Shown here: in pieces, positions 61,353 to 64,000 of the stretch
How the letters are laid out: the number at the start of each line of letters is the position of its first letter
Numbering within the stretch: the stretch's first letter is position 1
NCBI GenBank assembly: GCA_963776375.1
Contig: CAVZMF010000001.1
Span: forward strand, 785,313 to 849,312
Reading direction: 5' to 3'
DNA: 64,000 nucleotides
Source of the DNA: PALSA-612 sp963776375
GTDB taxonomy: Bacteria > Actinomycetota > Thermoleophilia > Gaiellales > Gaiellaceae
The notes under the pieces: generated by a model
What the model was told of the DNA's origin: nothing
Database searches by the model: none
What the model saw: the letters and a program-made list of their open reading frames with translations, nothing else
Translations under genes and position numbers: made by a program

Positions 61353-62479
61353 TCAGTGGACGACGATCGTCCCGTCCATGTTTTGATGGATGAGGCACTC
61401 GTAGTGATACGTGCCCGCTTTTGTGAACGTGACCGTGAACGACTTCGGCCCCGCCGAGGCCGGCGCACCCTGCGGCTCGAGAATGCCGGAGCCGACGAAC
61501 CCGTTGCCGTGGTTGTTGCCGTTGTACTGAACCGGTGCTCCCGGCGGCTCGCTGGGGAACGCGCCGAGGGCGCTGAGCCGGAGCTGTTTGCCGTGGGGAG
61601 CGACGAAGTTGTTCTCGAGCTTGCCGGTGAATTTCGGCGGGCCGAAGGTCACGGTGTGGATGTCGGTCTGGTCGTGGTTGACGAAGGTGACCGAGTCACC
61701 GACATTCACAACGAGCCGCCCCGGCGAAAACGCCGTGACCTCAGCACCGGTTGCGGCATGGCCGTAGCCGACGAACACCGTGAGCTTGGCCTTCGGCTTC
61801 GCCAGTACCTGGAGCTTCTTCACATCGGTGATCGTCTTCTGCAGCAGCGCCTGAGCCGCCGCTGCCTCCGACGCTGCCGACGGGCCCCCGGTGGTCGGCG
61901 GCAGGACGATCACCGATCCGTGCATCGAGGGATGTACTGCGCACTGATAGTGGTAGACGCCCGGCTTCGTAAAGGTGATCGCGTACGGAGCAGGCGGCTG
62001 GTTGGGCGGCGTTGACAGGATCCGCATCAGCCCGGAGCTGACCGTGTCGGACGTGCTCGAGACCGTGCTTCCACCCTGCGGCAACAGCGCTAGCGGACTC
62101 AGCACGAGCAGCGGAGCCTTGCCCGACCACCAGAACGGCTGCCCGGCCGCGTCCTCATCCTCGGCTGCTTCCCCATCGGGGTCGCAAACGGATACGGGCG
62201 CTTTGTGCCCGGGAACGTCACCGTGTGAAAGCCGAAGAACTGCCACGTGACCGTGTCGCCGACATGCACCGTCACATTGCGCGGGAAGAAGGACAGCGCG
62301 TCGGCGTGCTTTGTCACCCCCGGAGGCGGCGCCGCCAAGGCGGTCCCGCCGACACCGTCACCCCACCCGACGCCCCTGCCCCCGAATGCCAGCGCAGGCA
62401 AGAAGCACAGCACCACCGCAGCGATCCCCAGCACGCTGCCAAGCAGACGCAAACGCACAGACACAAGAACCCCTCTCAT
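61353..62479 (-). CDS. Secreted protein with two cupredoxin domains, one frameshift
   Basis: Start ATG 62479, signal peptide LLGSVLGIAAVVLCFLPALA. Domain 1 has VTVHVGDTVTWQFFGFHTVT and PGVYHYQCAVHPSMHGSVIV; domain 2 has LVVNVGDSVTFVNHDQTDIH and AGTYHYECLIHQNMDGTIVV. Each supplies His, Cys, His and Met, as in type 1 copper sites. The frame changes near 62167 within domain 1, between MGKQP and EDEDAAGQPFWW. Corrected length about 375. With the SCO protein it forms a copper-handling pair; an electron-carrier role is possible. Confidence 0.85.
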
Positions 62480-62641
62480 GGCCGCAGACAGAAGCCGCGA
62501 TCCTGACAGCCGCTGCGAACAAGTTCAAGGGTCCCCCACCGCTCGCGAGTAGTCATCTTGGCTCGAGAGGGCCGATCGGATCGTGACGACCGTCACCCCT
62601 CCCATGCTCCTCGAAATGGTTGTTCGTCCAACCCGAACGCG

Positions 62642-62930
62642 TCAGGAGACGCGAGGGAGGAGCAGCGTCGGCATGCCCTCCGCAAGGAGCCTGCAAGGTG
62701 AGCGCAGCCGTCTTTGGGGAGAGCGCGAACGGTTCCTCGCGGTTGCAGGCGCGTGGAAGAACAGGAGGACTTCGTCGCTGCCGACGACGACGGATCCGTT
62801 AACGACGGTCGGCGAGAAAGGGTCAATAGGAGCGACGAGGCCAACGCCGGTCGACCAGAGCCGTTGACCCGTCACGGCATCGAACGCCACCAGCGTGGCG
62901 TTGCGAGGTGCAGAGCGCGCTCGGCAGCAG
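62642..62930 (-). pseudogene. PQQ-type beta-propeller fragment
   Basis: NATLVAFDAVTGQRLWSTGV and NGSVVVGSDEVLLFFHA are one to two blades of a PQQ-dehydrogenase/BamB-like propeller. No start and no further blades are present, so this is the last part of a lost gene; the C-terminus is arginine-rich and may be out of frame. Confidence 0.5.
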
Positions 62931-62943
62931 GTCGCTATGGGGG

Positions 62944-63183
62944 CTAGCCGGTGGCGTGCAAGAAGTCTGCAACTGGGACGCAGAGGAACCGTGGAGGCTG
63001 CGCGGCGGGCAGGTGTGAGCGGTGGGGCTTGTCGAGGAGCCCGACGACGCGCCACCTGTGTCCGTACATCTGGAACTCTGTCCCCGGCTCCAACCCGAGC
63101 GCAGCGTGGTAGACGGTTTCGTCGTGGTAGACGGTTTCGTGGATGCGGCCGTTCGGGTATTGAAGCGCGACCAGGAACTCCAT
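62944..63183 (-). CDS. Small conserved-looking protein, unknown
   Basis: 79 residues from ATG 63183: MEFLVALQYPNGRIHETVYH, LEPGTEFQMYGHRWRVVGLL. It looks like a small SH3-like beta barrel. The segment ETVYHDETVYH comes from a tandem 15-bp duplication (two GTAGACGGTTTCGT units on the plus strand) absent from the usual pattern of such proteins. Confidence 0.6.
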   Translation of the reverse strand: MEFLVALQYPNGRIHETVYHDETVYHAALGLEPGTEFQMYGHRWRVVGLLDKPHRSHLPAAQPPRFLCVPVADFLHATG

Positions 63184-63286
63184 GCCTGGCGTATCGGCGG
63201 GACAAGGCTGGAACGTGAGCGGCGCGGGACAGGGCTGGCTGATAGCGAGATCATCGCCGCCGCTCCCCGCGGTTTCGCCGGACCCT

Positions 63287-63998
63287 CTAGTGTCCGGCGC
63301 GGCACAAGAGGTCGCCGTAGGAGGCGAGTTTGGCTGATTCTTCCTGTTGGAGCGCGACGTCTTGTGGGTTGCGCTGGTCGAAGGGGTGTAGTCCCGGCAC
63401 GATCACGGCGACGTCTGGGGTCACGCCGGGGCCTTCGGCGAAGAGGCGGTACTGCGTGCCCGTCCCGGGCCCGCGGATCGCGGTCTGGCCGGGCGGATGC
63501 GCGTATCCGCCCTTGGTCGGGTCGAAGGGGTAGAAGCCGTAGCAGAACGCTCCGGTGGGGTTGTGCGAGACGAACGAGTTCTCCCTTCGCCAGCGGGCCG
63601 TACACGGAGTCGTACGTGTCGAGATAGATCAGTGCACCGAAGCCGTCGGTTGGGGCACCGTAGCGGGTGGTGCCGTAGCCGTAGACCGGCATCCCGCGAT
63701 AGGTGTAGCGGCCGAACAGGTCCTGGAAGCGGCCGTTGTAGACCCAGTCCATGCCGGTCTCGATCTGCGCCACCGGCCCGGTCCAGTGCGAGACCTCGAG
63801 CCAGTCGGCACGACGCGCCGCGTTCCAGGGCGTGAAGCCGAGGTCGGGCAGCGGCTGCGGCCAGCTCTGCGCCGCCCAGTAGGAGCCGTCCGGCGCCGTG
63901 CAGGCCGCGACGACGTCGGGAAGCAACGGTCCGTCGTAGGTGCCGCAGCTGCCGCGGAAACCCTCTTCCAGTAGGAGCGTCCGATACTTGCCCCAGCC
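63287..63998 (-). CDS. Secreted-type protein, 5' part beyond right edge, frameshifted
   Basis: Enters at the right edge reading GWGKYRTLLLEEGFRGSCGT, then AQSWPQPLPDLGFTPWNAAR and IETGMDWVYNGRFQDLFGRY. Near 63586 the frame changes to NSFVSHNPTGAFCYGFYPFD and ends ASYGDLLCRAGH with TAG at 63287. Tryptophan- and tyrosine-rich, with paired cysteines; likely exported. No family can be named. The missing N-terminus lies outside the window. Confidence 0.6.
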
Positions 63999-64000
63999 GC

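Overview
The window is high-GC DNA that reads like an actinobacterium, most likely of the class Thermoleophilia (Gaiellales/Solirubrobacterales type). The clues are secreted proteins that begin RITRLRPSPAMVVASIALL, collagen-like proteins with an ASIPDSAGVIHAC-type head, F420-linked enzymes (two DDN-type reductases, an LLM-type oxidoreductase remnant) and frequent GTG starts. Lineage is inferred from these family habits only. From about 16 kb rightwards many well-conserved genes (isocitrate dehydrogenase, AceK, a P-type ATPase) are broken by single-base indels, often in G or C runs. Residual sequencing errors explain this better than decay of all of them.

Layout. 0-5.3 kb: a D-peptide/D-amino-acid locus (DppA-like D-aminopeptidase, DppC, DppB, binding protein) divergent from a D-threonine-aldolase-type PLP enzyme. 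5.5-9.6 kb: a compact thiazole/oxazole-modified peptide (LAP/TOMM) cluster with a Cys-rich precursor, a fused cyclodehydratase (RRE + E1-like + YcaO) and a SagB dehydrogenase. 9.8-13.5 kb: SRPBCC protein, SRAP/YedK protein, small proteins including a zinc ribbon, and a secreted M43 metalloprotease. 13.6-17.3 kb: an IS1182-family element with TTAG target duplications, then an LLM oxidoreductase pseudogene split by an IS481-family element. 17.4-24.5 kb: collagen-like protein, DUF3830, YbjQ, a cysteine-free DksA-like protein, F420 enzymes, SGNH hydrolase and gene fragments.

24.5-34.2 kb: a large LuxR-family ATPase regulator divergent from a chain of tightly packed or overlapping secreted-protein genes, ending with a MauE-thioredoxin fusion and a Tat-exported Cys-rich protein. 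34.3-36.7 kb: a scar with two tRNA 3'-half fragments, a truncated binding-protein gene and a dense repeat patch. 36.7-49.6 kb: alpha/beta hydrolase, several small secreted proteins, CDF metal exporter, universal stress protein, P-type cation ATPase, haem-binding protein. 49.6-52.6 kb: broken TolB-like and SARP/beta-propeller genes. 52.9-56 kb: aceK and icd, divergent. 57.4-64 kb: a MerR-DUF1835 fusion with a MerR-type promoter, two IS5-family elements in opposite orientation, SCO1 and a double cupredoxin, a PQQ-propeller fragment and a partial secreted protein.

Two families of short dispersed repeats run through the gaps. Family 1 contains the palindrome CGGGAGTCCCG followed after about 20 bp by TTCAGGGGGGAGGGCTAC. 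Family 2 is centred on ACGCGTACGCG followed by GTGCGGGGGAAG and GTGCGTGTGTGCC. Both occur in both orientations and both run into the ends of broken genes, which suggests that they move or mark recombination joints. The LAP cluster is the best candidate for an undescribed product; the repeats and the MauE/Cys-rich pair are the other leads.
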